Origin: Allomuricauda sp. CAU 1633
GTDB taxonomy: Bacteria > Bacteroidota > Bacteroidia > Flavobacteriales > Flavobacteriaceae
Direction of reading: 5' to 3'
NCBI RefSeq assembly: GCF_017313225.1
Contig: NZ_JAFLNE010000001.1
Span: 1,044,499-1,108,498 of the forward strand
DNA: 64,000 bases
In this document: positions 45,268-54,226 of the stretch, in pieces
How positions within the stretch are numbered: the stretch's first letter is position 1
Layout of the letters: each line of letters begins with the position of its first letter
Notes under the pieces: generated by a model
What the model was told of the DNA's origin: nothing
Seen by the model: the letters and a program-made list of their open reading frames with translations, nothing else
Database searches by the model: none
Position numbers and translations under genes: made by a program

Positions 45268-45313
45268 TTTTTGAGTTAGTTAGTTATGAAAGGCCCTCTT
45301 TGGAGGGCTTTTT
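45268..45313 (+). terminator. terminator after the repeat protein, preceded by TTGAGTTAGTTAGTT
   Basis: GCCCTC/GAGGGC arms with a TTTG loop and a T run, 55 bp after the stop. The preceding 18 bp TTTTTGAGTTAGTTAGTT is shared with the hairpin unit at 45616-45668. Confidence 0.85.
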
Positions 45314-45562
45314 ATATGAAAGTCGATTTTTTTCCGTTACAGTTAAGGTAAGGTGTTGGTTAACAAAAAAATAACATGGTTGACCAGCAAAGTGTAAAAA
45401 GCAATAAAACGGCTTTAACGCTATCAATCTTACAAGATTTGAGAACAGCTTTTATAAGTTTCTCACTGAATCTTAAAAAGGATTGAGAAAGTAGTTATCG
45501 GATGACAATAGGTGGTTCGTTAACAAAAGTCTAATTAAGAAAATCTTCACTGTAAAGGGTTT

Positions 45563-45672
45563 TACCTTTGTAGTGTAAAAAGCATATAAAAGTAGAGTTG
45601 AGTTAGTTTCTTACTATTTTTTTGAGTTAGTTAGTTTGTCAATGGCCCTTCCAATCGGAAGGGCCATTTATT
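45563..45672 (+). ncRNA. candidate small RNA or orphan leader with terminator
   Basis: A -7 box TACCTTTG (45563-45570) faces right; about 70 nt later comes a perfect 12-bp hairpin AATGGCCCTTCC/GGAAGGGCCATT (45641-45652, 45657-45668) and a T-rich tail. No reading frame lies between. GAGTTAGTTT occurs twice in the transcript. The hairpin can also terminate the DASS transporter gene from the other side. A partly matching segment (AGTGTAAAAAGCAATAAAA) near 45389 looks like a decayed copy. Confidence 0.5.
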
Positions 45673-47103
45673 TTAGAATAACATCGGAACCACAAACTTG
45701 AATACCAAAATCAATAGTCCCACAGCAATAAGGTTCAAAATAACCCCTACGCGGGCCATCTGGGCAATCTTTACATAGCCGCTGGCAAAGACAATGGCAT
45801 TTGGCGGTGTGGCCATCGGCAACATAAAGGCACAACTACTGGCAATGGTTACGGGTATTAGCAAATAGAGGATAGGAATGTCCAACCCGATTGCAATACC
45901 AGCCACTACGGGCGCCAAAACGGCCACTAAGGCCACGTTGCTCATCAATTCGGTCATAAAAAGCATTAAGAAAATCAGCAAAGTAGCAGTAAGAAGGATG
46001 CTGATTTCACTTTGTGCTATGGCATCCGCAACCATATCCACAATACCGCTGGAAGACATCCCTTGGGCCAAGGCTAAACCACCACCAAATAAAATCAATA
46101 TGCCCCAAGCCAATTTGGAGGTGTCCTTCCATTCAATGATAAAATCGCCCTTTCTCATATTATAGGGAATGGAAAACAGGGCAATGGCAGCAAAAATGCT
46201 GATCATGGTATCCGTAAGTCCCAATGAAGGGAAAATGGCATTGATCAATGTCCGGAAAATCCAAAGGAATACTGTTACCCCAAAAATTACCAGCACCATT
46301 TTTTCTTTTCCTGATGTTGGGCCCAATTTTTCAAGCTCTGTATGAATGACCTCCTTGGAAGCATTGAACTTTAAATCCCGATTGGGAAACATCCATTTTA
46401 CCAAGACCCAATAACAAATAGCGATCATGATGATGGAAAACGGCAGCCCCAATGTCATCCATTTTAAAAAGGAGATTTCGGTGTTGTACTCATTTTCCAA
46501 AAGCCCGATCAAAACCGAGTTGGGTGGTGTCCCAATTACAGTGGCAATACCTCCGGCATTGGCTGAAAAAGCAATTCCCAACATAACACTCAATGCAAAA
46601 TTCTGGTCATTTTTGGTGAAACCATCTTCATCGTTGATCAAAAGATTGATAACAGATAAGGCAATAGGGAGCATGACCACTGTACTGGCCGTATTGCTGA
46701 TCCACATACTCAAAGAAGCGGTGGCAATCATGAACCCTAAAATGACCTTATTGGGCGTGGTTCCAGTCAAACGGATGATGTTGAGCGCTATCCGGCGATG
46801 GAGATTTACTTTTTCCAAGGCCAGGGCCATTACAAAACCACCAAAGAATAGAAATACAATGGGACTTCCATAATTGGCACCAACTTCGGCAATGGGCAAT
46901 ATTTTAAGAATTGGCAATAACAACAAAGGTATAAGGGCCGTAACGGAGATGGAAACCGCTTCGGTAATCCACCAGATGAGCATCCATACCGCAACAGAAA
47001 TTACGGCATCCCCTTTTTCGGAAACCAGTTCCAGGGGTAAATATGTAAGAATCAGAAAGGCGATGGGCCCAAGAATTAGCCCTATTTTTTTGCTTAGTTC
47101 CAT
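45673..47103 (-). CDS. DASS/SLC13 family sodium-coupled anion transporter
   Basis: 476 residues with about 11-12 membrane helices. Characteristic SLC13 blocks are TALIPLLLLPILKI, SNTASTVVMLPIALSVINLL (SNT motif) and, near the C-terminus, SSCAFMLPMATPPNAIVFASGYVKI; a sodium-coupled dicarboxylate, citrate or sulfate carrier. Substrate is not fixed by sequence. Full length, one gene unit, 55 bp after lysS on the same strand. Its stop lies next to a bidirectional hairpin. Confidence 0.93.
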   Translation of the reverse strand: MELSKKIGLILGPIAFLILTYLPLELVSEKGDAVISVAVWMLIWWITEAVSISVTALIPLLLLPILKILPIAEVGANYGSPIVFLFFGGFVMALALEKVNLHRRIALNIIRLTGTTPNKVILGFMIATASLSMWISNTASTVVMLPIALSVINLLINDEDGFTKNDQNFALSVMLGIAFSANAGGIATVIGTPPNSVLIGLLENEYNTEISFLKWMTLGLPFSIIMIAICYWVLVKWMFPNRDLKFNASKEVIHTELEKLGPTSGKEKMVLVIFGVTVFLWIFRTLINAIFPSLGLTDTMISIFAAIALFSIPYNMRKGDFIIEWKDTSKLAWGILILFGGGLALAQGMSSSGIVDMVADAIAQSEISILLTATLLIFLMLFMTELMSNVALVAVLAPVVAGIAIGLDIPILYLLIPVTIASSCAFMLPMATPPNAIVFASGYVKIAQMARVGVILNLIAVGLLILVFKFVVPMLF

Positions 47104-47158
47104 TTGGGATTCTAAGCTATGCTTTTTTAAGAAAACATAAAAATGTTGGTAGCGCTCT

Positions 47159-48847
47159 TTATTTTATGCGCCCAAAAAGCCCGTCATCATTCTTAACAAC
47201 CTCAAAAACCCCATGTTTTACAAGATTTTTGGTGCTTTTATCCCATTTTTTACCACTAAGACCTGCCTTGTCTTTCAATTCAGCCAAGGGCATTTGGCCA
47301 ACAGGTTTTAAAATGTCCATAATGGCTTTTTCCTCTTCGGTGAGTTCCACTTTTTTCTTTTCGGGTCGCATTTGCGGGAAGAACAATACCTCTTGAATGG
47401 AAGAATTGTTGGTCATCAACATCACCAATCGGTCAATTCCAATACCAATCCCTGAGGTTGGGGGCATGCCATATTCCAAAGCGCGTAAAAAGTCTTGGTC
47501 GATGAACATGGCCTCATCATCTCCTTTTTCGGAGAGCTTTAACTGGTCTTCAAAACGCTCGCGTTGATCAATGGGGTCGTTCAACTCGGAATAGGCATTC
47601 GCCAATTCTTTTCCATTTACCATCAGCTCAAAACGTTCGGTAAGTTTTGGATTGCTTCGGTGTTCTTTGGTCAACGGGCTCATTTCCTTCGGGTAATCCG
47701 TGATGAAAGTGGGTTGGATGTAATGATGTTCACATTTTTCACCAAAAATCTCATCGATTAATTTACCAACACCCATGGTTTCATCCACTTCAATGTTTAG
47801 TTTTTGGGCTGTTTCACGAAGTTGATCTTCGTCCATTTCAGACACATCGTACCCTGTATGAATCTTGATGGCCTCCAAAATGGGAACCCTTGGATACGGA
47901 GCCTTGAACTCAATTTCGTGATTACCCACTTTCACTTTGGAACTTCCGGTAGCATCAACAGCCACTTTTTCAAGAAGCTTTTCGGTGGTTTCCATCATCC
48001 AATTGTAGTCTTTGTAGGCCACATACAATTCCATTACCGTAAACTCGGGATTGTGGGTGCGGTCCATTCCCTCGTTACGGAAATCTTTGGAGAACTCGTA
48101 CACCCCATCAAAACCACCTACAATCAATCGCTTTAGATACAATTCATTCGCAATCCGCAAATACAGCGGAATGTTCAATGCATTATGGTGCGTTAAAAAG
48201 GGACGTGCAGCTGCCCCTCCGGGGATGGGTTGTAAAATAGGAGTCTCCACTTCCAAATAGCCCCGTTCGTTATAAAACTCACGGATGCTGTTGGTGATTT
48301 TTGTTCGTTTGATGAAGGTATCCTTTACATGCGGGTTCACCACCAAGTCCACATACCGTTGGCGGTAGCGAAGCTCTGGGTCGTTAAACGCATCGTATAC
48401 TTTACCATCTTCATTTACTTTTGGTAAGGGAAGTGGTCGCAACGACTTGCTCAACAAGCTAAAGTTCTTGACCATCACGGTTTTTTCGCCAACCTGGGTC
48501 GTGAACAGTTCACCTTCAACGCCGATGATGTCGCCTATGTCCAACAGTTTTTTGTAGACATCGTTGTATAAGGTTTTGTCCTCACCGGGACAGATTTCAT
48601 CACGATTAAAATATACTTGAATCTTTCCTTCGCTGTCCTGCAACTCCGCAAAAGAAGCTTTTCCCTGAATTCTTCTAGACATCAATCTACCGGAAATCAC
48701 CACCTTCTTGCCTTCCTCAAAATTGTTCTTGATGCTCTTGGATGTGGCATCCACTGGATACAATGCTGCGGGATAGGGGTTGATACCCATTTCCCTGAGT
48801 TTGGTCAATTTTTCCCTTCGAACGATTTCCTGTTCCGATAGTTGCAT
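47159..48847 (-). CDS. lysS: lysine--tRNA ligase, class II, with C-terminal winged-helix-like extension
   Basis: 562-aa cytoplasmic synthetase. The OB-fold anticodon domain is residues about 50-150 ([23 protein letters not shown]). Class II motifs are [48 protein letters not shown] and [15 protein letters not shown]. Typical bacterial LysS ends near residue 500; here about 65 residues are added ([25 protein letters not shown]... to FGRIK), which looks like a small winged helix. Its role is unknown. The promoter overlaps a hairpin at 48863-48890. Confidence 0.97.
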   Translation of the reverse strand: MQLSEQEIVRREKLTKLREMGINPYPAALYPVDATSKSIKNNFEEGKKVVISGRLMSRRIQGKASFAELQDSEGKIQVYFNRDEICPGEDKTLYNDVYKKLLDIGDIIGVEGELFTTQVGEKTVMVKNFSLLSKSLRPLPLPKVNEDGKVYDAFNDPELRYRQRYVDLVVNPHVKDTFIKRTKITNSIREFYNERGYLEVETPILQPIPGGAAARPFLTHHNALNIPLYLRIANELYLKRLIVGGFDGVYEFSKDFRNEGMDRTHNPEFTVMELYVAYKDYNWMMETTEKLLEKVAVDATGSSKVKVGNHEIEFKAPYPRVPILEAIKIHTGYDVSEMDEDQLRETAQKLNIEVDETMGVGKLIDEIFGEKCEHHYIQPTFITDYPKEMSPLTKEHRSNPKLTERFELMVNGKELANAYSELNDPIDQRERFEDQLKLSEKGDDEAMFIDQDFLRALEYGMPPTSGIGIGIDRLVMLMTNNSSIQEVLFFPQMRPEKKKVELTEEEKAIMDILKPVGQMPLAELKDKAGLSGKKWDKSTKNLVKHGVFEVVKNDDGLFGRIK

Positions 48848-48862
48848 AGCCTATAAAAAATT

Positions 48863-48890
48863 AAAGCGCAAAATTACACTTTTGCGCTTT
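48863..48890 (-). promoter_or_regulatory. hairpin terminator overlapped by the lysS -7 box
   Basis: 11-bp arms AAAGCGCAAAA (48863-48873) and TTTTGCGCTTT (48880-48890), with a T-rich tail on the minus strand, end the thioredoxin-fold gene. The minus-strand TAATTTTG (plus 48869-48876) inside the stem fits the -7 box for lysS, giving a short leader. Confidence 0.6.
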
Positions 48891-48911
48891 AATTCCATTC
48901 CTCAGCCGTGC

Positions 48912-49454
48912 TTATTGTGCATAATTGGGTATGTAGGGCTTGTTTTGAACGATTTGGGCCATGTCTTCTTCCAAAGATGCAATGGGTCTTTCCACAATTC
49001 GATTGATTTCCGCTCCATTTTTAAAGAAAACCATAGTGGGGACCTTTATGATGTTGAGTCCTTTTTCTTCCCCAGTCGGACTTTTTTTGTAGTGTTCTTT
49101 TCTACGGTCCAGTGCAATGATTTCCAATTGCTCCATGGGAAAATCAGCAGCTTCCAGAATTTTGATGAAACGGGGTGTTTCCCGCTTACTGTCCCCGCAC
49201 CACGTGCCCAAAAACAGTTTGATGTTGTATTGCGCCAAGTCTTTTTTGAAGAGTTTCACCAAGGTTTCGTCCACTGGGTAGGTTTTCATGCCCTGATGAA
49301 ACCATTGTTGATAGGGTTCCGCATGGAGGCCTTCCAAATTGATTTTTCCTACCATAAATTTTTTGCCATCTTCTTGCACAATTTCCTTGTTGAACTCTTG
49401 GGCGAAGACCACTGTTGTGCAGAGCACCAATAGGGTTGTAAAAAGGTGTTTCAT
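48912..49454 (-). CDS. thioredoxin-fold secreted protein with single-cysteine site
   Basis: 180 residues. Signal peptide (MKHLFTTLLVLCTTVVFAQ), then a thioredoxin fold with LFLGTWCGDSKRETPRFIKILE (Cys in WCGDS, no second CxxC Cys) and the cis-Pro region IKVPTMVFFKNG. Loss of the second cysteine argues for a monothiol or non-redox role. Common in Flavobacteria with unknown function. Followed by the hairpin before lysS. Confidence 0.87.
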   Translation of the reverse strand: MKHLFTTLLVLCTTVVFAQEFNKEIVQEDGKKFMVGKINLEGLHAEPYQQWFHQGMKTYPVDETLVKLFKKDLAQYNIKLFLGTWCGDSKRETPRFIKILEAADFPMEQLEIIALDRRKEHYKKSPTGEEKGLNIIKVPTMVFFKNGAEINRIVERPIASLEEDMAQIVQNKPYIPNYAQ

Positions 49455-49553
49455 GATTTTTCGATTTTAAGATTTGGCTCGAAAATTCAATAAAAACAGG
49501 GCTTGGAAGGACTTTTGCAGGATGGAAATGGGGACTAGACCCCAGGTTGATTT

Positions 49554-50603
49554 TTATTTTTTGAAGAGGAGCACTATTTCTTCTCGGGAGGAAACCTCTA
49601 GTTTTTTATACAGATTGTTGATGTGCGTCTTTACGGTACTTAAGCTTACAAAAAGCTCTGTGGCAATCTCTTTGTTGCTTTTTTCTTGAAGGATATGTTG
49701 CACAATTTTCTGTTCTTGGGGCGTAAGTTTTTCGCGTAGCGATTTTGCCCTTACCCTGATATTTAATTTTCGGAAGGTGAGCAGATATACATTGGCCAAA
49801 AGCGAAAGAATCAGGGCCACTTGCAAAAGGTATTTTAAATACCAAGTTTTTGGGGTGTTGAACGTGGCAAGTTCTTTATCGGTGGCAATTTCTGCAGCGT
49901 ATTGTTGGGTAAAGCTTGCTTCGGGATATGTACTTTGCAAACGGTTTAAAAGATTTTCATAATAGAGATTGGTAGGCACATCTTGAAGGTAGTACGCGTA
50001 GGTTTCGTTTCTTTTGTCCGATAGGAAATCGTAGACGAACAGTTCAACCAAAGGTTCTTCAGCAGTTTTCCCAAAATCCTGTAAGGTGGCAAACCATTTT
50101 TTAGAATTGAGTTTTCTGCTGGCTTCACTGGTATATTCCATAAAATCGAACGCCATTTCATCTTTTAGGAACTCCACTTGCAAGAGCTCTTCCGATTTTG
50201 CATTGGTGGAGATAATGGAGCAAAGGGATTGGTCTTCAAAAGAGGTTGGAAATTGAACCGTATCTGTGTTATTGGCAATGAAGAGAACACTCGAGCTGTT
50301 GTTGCACTGTCCCAGAAAGTGATTGGCTTCCGAAGAATCTGAACAACCGTCCAAATGAATGCGGTAAATTCGATTTTCAAGAGGAAGATTGTTTCCTTCA
50401 AACTGAAAATGACCTAAAGAATCCACTTGGGCCTTCTTCACAATCTGATCAAGATAAATTCGTGATGACTTCCTGTAATCCTCTACCAAGGAAAGATAAA
50501 TGGTGTTTCCAGCATTGGTTTGTGACACCTCGCCCGAAAAGCGATATTGCGCAAAAAGGGAGGAACTGGCCAAGAAAAACGAAAAAAAGACAAAAAACCG
50601 CAT
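49554..50603 (-). CDS. membrane-bound LuxR-type regulator
   Basis: 349 residues. Signal peptide, a periplasmic region (about 20-255) with no recognised domain, one membrane helix (YLKYLLQVALILSLLANVYLLTF, about 257-279) and a C-terminal LuxR HTH (LTPQEQKIVQHILQEKSNKEIATELFVSLSTVKTHINNLYKKL). It resembles one-component membrane regulators where an outside signal controls DNA binding. Target genes unknown. Confidence 0.88.
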   Translation of the reverse strand: MRFFVFFSFFLASSSLFAQYRFSGEVSQTNAGNTIYLSLVEDYRKSSRIYLDQIVKKAQVDSLGHFQFEGNNLPLENRIYRIHLDGCSDSSEANHFLGQCNNSSSVLFIANNTDTVQFPTSFEDQSLCSIISTNAKSEELLQVEFLKDEMAFDFMEYTSEASRKLNSKKWFATLQDFGKTAEEPLVELFVYDFLSDKRNETYAYYLQDVPTNLYYENLLNRLQSTYPEASFTQQYAAEIATDKELATFNTPKTWYLKYLLQVALILSLLANVYLLTFRKLNIRVRAKSLREKLTPQEQKIVQHILQEKSNKEIATELFVSLSTVKTHINNLYKKLEVSSREEIVLLFKK

Positions 50604-50694
50604 TATTAAATCATTTAGTATAGAAAATACGGGTCTGGTGTAACAAAATTGTGGATTAAGGTACTAATAAGTATCATCAATCAAAATTTGTACC

Positions 50695-50850
50695 ATGAGT
50701 TTCTGGAGAGTCTTGCTGGCCATACTTTTTCCACCCTTGTCCGTAATTGGAAAAGGTTGTGGTTCTTTTGTTATTGTATTACTTTTAACGCTCTGTGGAT
50801 GGGTGCCCGGGGTTATCGGTGCACTTGTCATTTTAAATAACACGAACTAG
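50695..50850 (+). CDS. YqaE/Pmp3 family membrane protein
   Basis: 51-residue proteolipid beginning MSFWRVLLAILFPPLSVIGK and ending LVILNNTN. Two membrane helices with the PPLSV loop and the CGWVPGVIGAL block identify YqaE/Pmp3 proteins, which help keep membrane potential and ion balance under salt or cold stress. ATG at 50695, TAG at 50848-50850. The lipoprotein gene starts 5 bp downstream and may be co-transcribed. A longer frame on the same strand (50649-50840) overlaps it in another phase and is not real. Confidence 0.92.
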   Translation: MSFWRVLLAILFPPLSVIGKGCGSFVIVLLLTLCGWVPGVIGALVILNNTN

Positions 50851-50855
50851 AGCGT

Positions 50856-51596
50856 ATGAAAAAAGTCCAAATCTTAATCCTTGCCCTAGCGGCAGTGGTT
50901 GTCTATTCCTGCAATTTTACCGAAGAAATCCATTTACAGGAAGACGGTTCCGGAAAACTGTCCATAAATTTTGATGGCTCTGAACTTATGGAAATGGCCG
51001 GGGACCAAATGATACAGGAGAACGAAAAACCGATAGATTCCATAATTTCATTTAAAGATCTATTGGAAGAGAAAAAGGACAGTATTGCCCAGCTTCCTGC
51101 GGAAGAACAAGCAAAACTAAAAAAAATGGAACCCTTCAACATGCACATGGTGATGAATCCTGAGGAAAAGGTGATGAAGTTTGACCTCTTTAGTGAATTT
51201 ACCAATGTGAATGAGGTGAACGATGCTTTTAATACCTTTAGGGAAGCTAGTTTAATGGGCCCCAAAAGCCAACCGGAACAAGCTACACCCATGCCCATGT
51301 CTGAGCAATCCACTGAGGTGACCTACTCCTTTGCTAACAATACCTTTTCAAGAACGTCCACGATCATAGACCCGGAATTGTTCCAGCAGAATATAGACAG
51401 TCTTCAAGGGGCGGAAATGTTCCTTTCGGGGTCTACCTACACCCTAAAATATCATTTTCCCAAAAGAGTTAAGTCTACCACCGCCCAAGAGGCCACTTTT
51501 AGTGCCGACGGCAAGACCTTGATTTATGAGGTCTCCTTTTTGGAAATGATGAAAGACCCCAAATTGTTGGATATTGAGGTAGAACTGGAAGAATAG
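50856..51596 (+). CDS. secreted lipoprotein, function unknown
   Basis: 246 residues. A lipoprotein signal ends at VYSC (about residue 19). The mature part starts NFTEEIHLQEDGSGKLSINFDGSEL, a beta-rich repeat also seen in other short Bacteroidota lipoproteins (often paired with Pmp3 genes), followed by an acidic helical region. No enzymatic motif. Sits between the YqaE gene and lipB. Confidence 0.72.
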   Translation: MKKVQILILALAAVVVYSCNFTEEIHLQEDGSGKLSINFDGSELMEMAGDQMIQENEKPIDSIISFKDLLEEKKDSIAQLPAEEQAKLKKMEPFNMHMVMNPEEKVMKFDLFSEFTNVNEVNDAFNTFREASLMGPKSQPEQATPMPMSEQSTEVTYSFANNTFSRTSTIIDPELFQQNIDSLQGAEMFLSGSTYTLKYHFPKRVKSTTAQEATFSADGKTLIYEVSFLEMMKDPKLLDIEVELEE

Positions 51597-51616
51597 TTTT
51601 CCAGCCTAAGGCTTTG

Positions 51617-51624
51617 TATCTTTG
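51617..51624 (+). promoter_or_regulatory. -7 box giving a leaderless lipB mRNA
   Basis: TATCTTTG ends 4 bp before the lipB ATG at 51629. With the usual spacing, transcription begins at or beside the start codon. Confidence 0.6.
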
Positions 51625-51628
51625 TAGC

Positions 51629-52345
51629 ATGAACAAAAAGGTTGGGCTACAGGATTTAGGGCACAAGGATTACAAGGAAACTTGGGATTACCAAGAACTC
51701 TTGTTCCAAAACATTGTGGATGCCAAGATCAAGAACAGGAGGGAAGGCACCCACCTTGAAACCCCCAATCATTTTTTGTTTGTGGAACACCCCCATGTCT
51801 ATACTTTGGGGAAAAGTGGCGACATCACCAATTTATTGGTGGATGAAAAGGCCCTGAAAGAAAAACAAGCCACGTTTTATAAGATCAACCGAGGTGGGGA
51901 CATCACCTACCATGGTCCAGGGCAGGTGGTGGGCTATCCCATTTTAGATTTGGACAATTTCTTTACCGATATCCACAAATACCTCCGTTTTTTGGAAGAA
52001 ATGGTCATTCGTACCTTGGCGGAATACGAACTGAAAGCGGAACGCTCCGAAGGAGAAACTGGGGTTTGGCTGGATGTGGGCACTCCCTTTGCCCGAAAAA
52101 TCTGCGCCATGGGTGTGCGCGCCAGCCGTTGGGTGACCATGCACGGTTTTGCCTTGAACGTGAACACGGATTTAGGCTATTTTGATTTGATGATTCCTTG
52201 TGGCATTAAGGACAAGGCTGTTACTTCATTGAATGTGGAACTGGGCCAAAAAGAAGTTGCCATGGAAGAGGTAAAAGAGAAGTTACTTCATCATTTTCAA
52301 GTGCTTTTTGAGGCTGAGTTGGTGCGGGAGAAGACGGAAGTCTAG
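51629..52345 (+). CDS. lipB: lipoyl(octanoyl) transferase
   Basis: 238-residue cytoplasmic enzyme moving octanoate from acyl carrier protein to lipoyl domains. Motifs: HPHVYTLGKSGD, RGGDITYHGPGQVVGYPILDL (substrate loop), the catalytic-lysine segment FARKICAMGVRASRWVTMHGFALNV, and the catalytic Cys in DLMIPCGI. The start is ATG at 51629; the TTG-initiated longer frame from 51614 falls in the -7 box. Likely leaderless. Confidence 0.97.
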   Translation: MNKKVGLQDLGHKDYKETWDYQELLFQNIVDAKIKNRREGTHLETPNHFLFVEHPHVYTLGKSGDITNLLVDEKALKEKQATFYKINRGGDITYHGPGQVVGYPILDLDNFFTDIHKYLRFLEEMVIRTLAEYELKAERSEGETGVWLDVGTPFARKICAMGVRASRWVTMHGFALNVNTDLGYFDLMIPCGIKDKAVTSLNVELGQKEVAMEEVKEKLLHHFQVLFEAELVREKTEV

Positions 52346-52471
52346 CCCCATTGTAAAGCAAACCCTTATTCACACTATTTTTTGAAAACCTTTCTGATTT
52401 ATTTCTTTTGTAGTTTGACAAAATGTAACAGACCTGTATTACGTTCGTCTTTTTTGTAGAAGGTGCCAAAA

Positions 52472-53323
52472 ATGAAAAAAATATTCTTATTACTTGTTTT
52501 CTCATTGAGCTTAAACTCATTTGGACAGACTTGGGACGAACTTATTTATCAGGGTAAAAAGGAAAGGGCCGACGGAAATTTTAAAAAAGCAGGCGCCTTA
52601 ATAGCCAAAGGTGCTCGATTAAAAGGGTCTGAAAACTTTGAACACTATTATTACGCTGCAATTATGTACGCCAATGCCAATCAAATGGATTCTACATTCA
52701 TTTTGTTGGAAAAATGTATTGATGCAGGAATGTATGATTGGGCAAGATGGGTAAGAAACAGTCGGTTGGAAAAACTTCATGATGACAAAAGGTGGGACGC
52801 CTTGAAAATGAAGATGCAAAAGTCCGAAGATGAATATGTAACAACCTTATCTCACCCTAAATTGAGGGAAGAATTAAAAAGAATGTGGAAAAATGATCAA
52901 GATTTGGTTGGTAAATGGGACGAACAAAAAATTGTTGTGGACAAAAATACGATCCGGTTGAATCAAATATTGGAACAGTATGGATGGCCAACCCAAAGCA
53001 TGATTGGAAAAGATGGTACTTGGTTGGCTTGGGCCATTACCCAGCACTCCCATGATTTGGACTTTCAGAAAAAATGCTTAAAACTACTGGAAAGTACGCT
53101 TACTAAACCGGAGCCAGAACCTATTTTATATGCCGAGTTGTATGACCGTATATGTCGCAATACAAATCAAAAACAAAAATTTGGACAAGCAATTATTGAA
53201 GATAGGGGAACAAAAAAATTCTACCCGATTGAAAAAGAACCTGAAGTTGACGAGCGAAGAAAATCTATAGGCTTAGCTCCTCTTAAGGTGTATGCCAATG
53301 AAAACTACGTTTCCTATAAGTGA
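52472..53323 (+). CDS. DUF6624-like secreted protein
   Basis: 283 residues. Signal peptide MKKIFLLLVFSLSLNSFGQ, an N-terminal helical-repeat (TPR-like) part (LIYQGKKERADGNFKKAGALIAKGARL; YAAIMYANANQMDSTFILLEKCIDAGMYDW), and a DUF6624-like C-terminal domain (VDKNTIRLNQILEQYGWPTQSMIGKDGTWLAWAITQHS). Function unknown; the Gly-Lys-Asp loop and paired His are conserved in relatives. The start is ATG at 52472 rather than GTG at 52463. Confidence 0.72.
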   Translation: MKKIFLLLVFSLSLNSFGQTWDELIYQGKKERADGNFKKAGALIAKGARLKGSENFEHYYYAAIMYANANQMDSTFILLEKCIDAGMYDWARWVRNSRLEKLHDDKRWDALKMKMQKSEDEYVTTLSHPKLREELKRMWKNDQDLVGKWDEQKIVVDKNTIRLNQILEQYGWPTQSMIGKDGTWLAWAITQHSHDLDFQKKCLKLLESTLTKPEPEPILYAELYDRICRNTNQKQKFGQAIIEDRGTKKFYPIEKEPEVDERRKSIGLAPLKVYANENYVSYK

Positions 53324-53464
53324 ATCCATTGGCCCCTTCGTTTTACATATGAATTTTGCCCTAAATTCACTCCTTTTTGCCTATAGGTAGGTATCGGTCG
53401 ATATAAATCATTAAAAGGATTCATATCTTTAAACGATACATGTAACCACCTTATCTCCCTTATA

Positions 53465-53552
53465 TTTTTTGCGGAAACCCCATCCATCAATCTAAAATAG
53501 CCATAGATCAATTGCCCTTTATCTTCTTTTTGTGGCTGCCCTATCTTCACTG
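53465..53552 (-). repeat. decayed repeat, copy 1, before an unknown gene
   Basis: About 85 bp matching 55296-55383 in most positions. Read on the minus strand it gives GKL/GQLIYGYFRLMDGVSAKN, close to GKLIYGRFKLMDGFSQKN in the other copy. Probably fragments of one former gene or mobile element. Confidence 0.5.
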
Positions 53553-53592
53553 AAAAGGAGTACTACAAAAACAATACTATGCATTATATCAA

Positions 53593-54195
53593 ATGAAAAC
53601 TAGGGGAATGGGGATGGCACTTGTAGTTTTACTGCTCATTGCTATGGGTTGCTTTTATGTGTATGTTGATGGTATGTCTTCCATGGGGGATATTAATAAA
53701 CCTGATGACAACCCCTATTTTATAACTGAAAAACCAATGGTCATTAGAAACCTATTGTTGCCAGAGGGCACAAAGATCAGTTATGGAAAACGTTACTTTT
53801 GGGAAAAACATGAACAAAAAAGACCACTCAACGAAAGTGACATTACGCAGATTTCTTTTCCGGAAGGAGAAACAATAAACTGGGGTGGTGTACCAATCAC
53901 TTCAATCACCAAATTCTTTAATTCAGAAATGAAAGGTTTTACCGTTTACGCTGATTTCAATCAACTGCGCAAGGACAAAGAAACCCAGTTTTCCAATCTA
54001 TGGCAAAGCTGCAATGATGGTTTGGGGATAATAGTGAAAAATGGGGATGATTGGTCTTTCAATAAAGAAAACATTTTAGGGATTGAATCGTGTGGGGTAC
54101 TTTATCAGCGATATTTTACGAAAGACATTGAACAAGAACTGTTTTTAGACAACCTATTTGATGCATTGAAGAAAATTGAAGATTCGGAACACTGA
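53593..54195 (+). CDS. membrane-anchored protein of unknown function
   Basis: 200 residues, not recognised. N-terminal anchor or signal (GMALVVLLLIAMGCFYVYVDG) followed by a soluble domain with beta strands (FITEKPMVIRNLLLPEGTKISYGKRYF) and two cysteines (WQSCNDGLG, GIESCGVLY) that could form a disulfide. It stands alone, 40 bp after copy 1 of the decayed repeat. Confidence 0.6.
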   Translation: MKTRGMGMALVVLLLIAMGCFYVYVDGMSSMGDINKPDDNPYFITEKPMVIRNLLLPEGTKISYGKRYFWEKHEQKRPLNESDITQISFPEGETINWGGVPITSITKFFNSEMKGFTVYADFNQLRKDKETQFSNLWQSCNDGLGIIVKNGDDWSFNKENILGIESCGVLYQRYFTKDIEQELFLDNLFDALKKIEDSEH

Positions 54196-54226
54196 CAGAG
54201 CATTTTGGTTATGGAAAAGGGGCTAA

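Noticed and set aside
50649..50840. 63-codon plus-strand frame over the YqaE gene
   Set aside because: Out of phase with the clear Pmp3/YqaE gene (50695-50850), which has full family motifs.
53314..53550. 78-codon minus-strand frame
   Set aside because: Probably part of a decayed repeat also found at 55296; no start signal or family match, so not called a gene.
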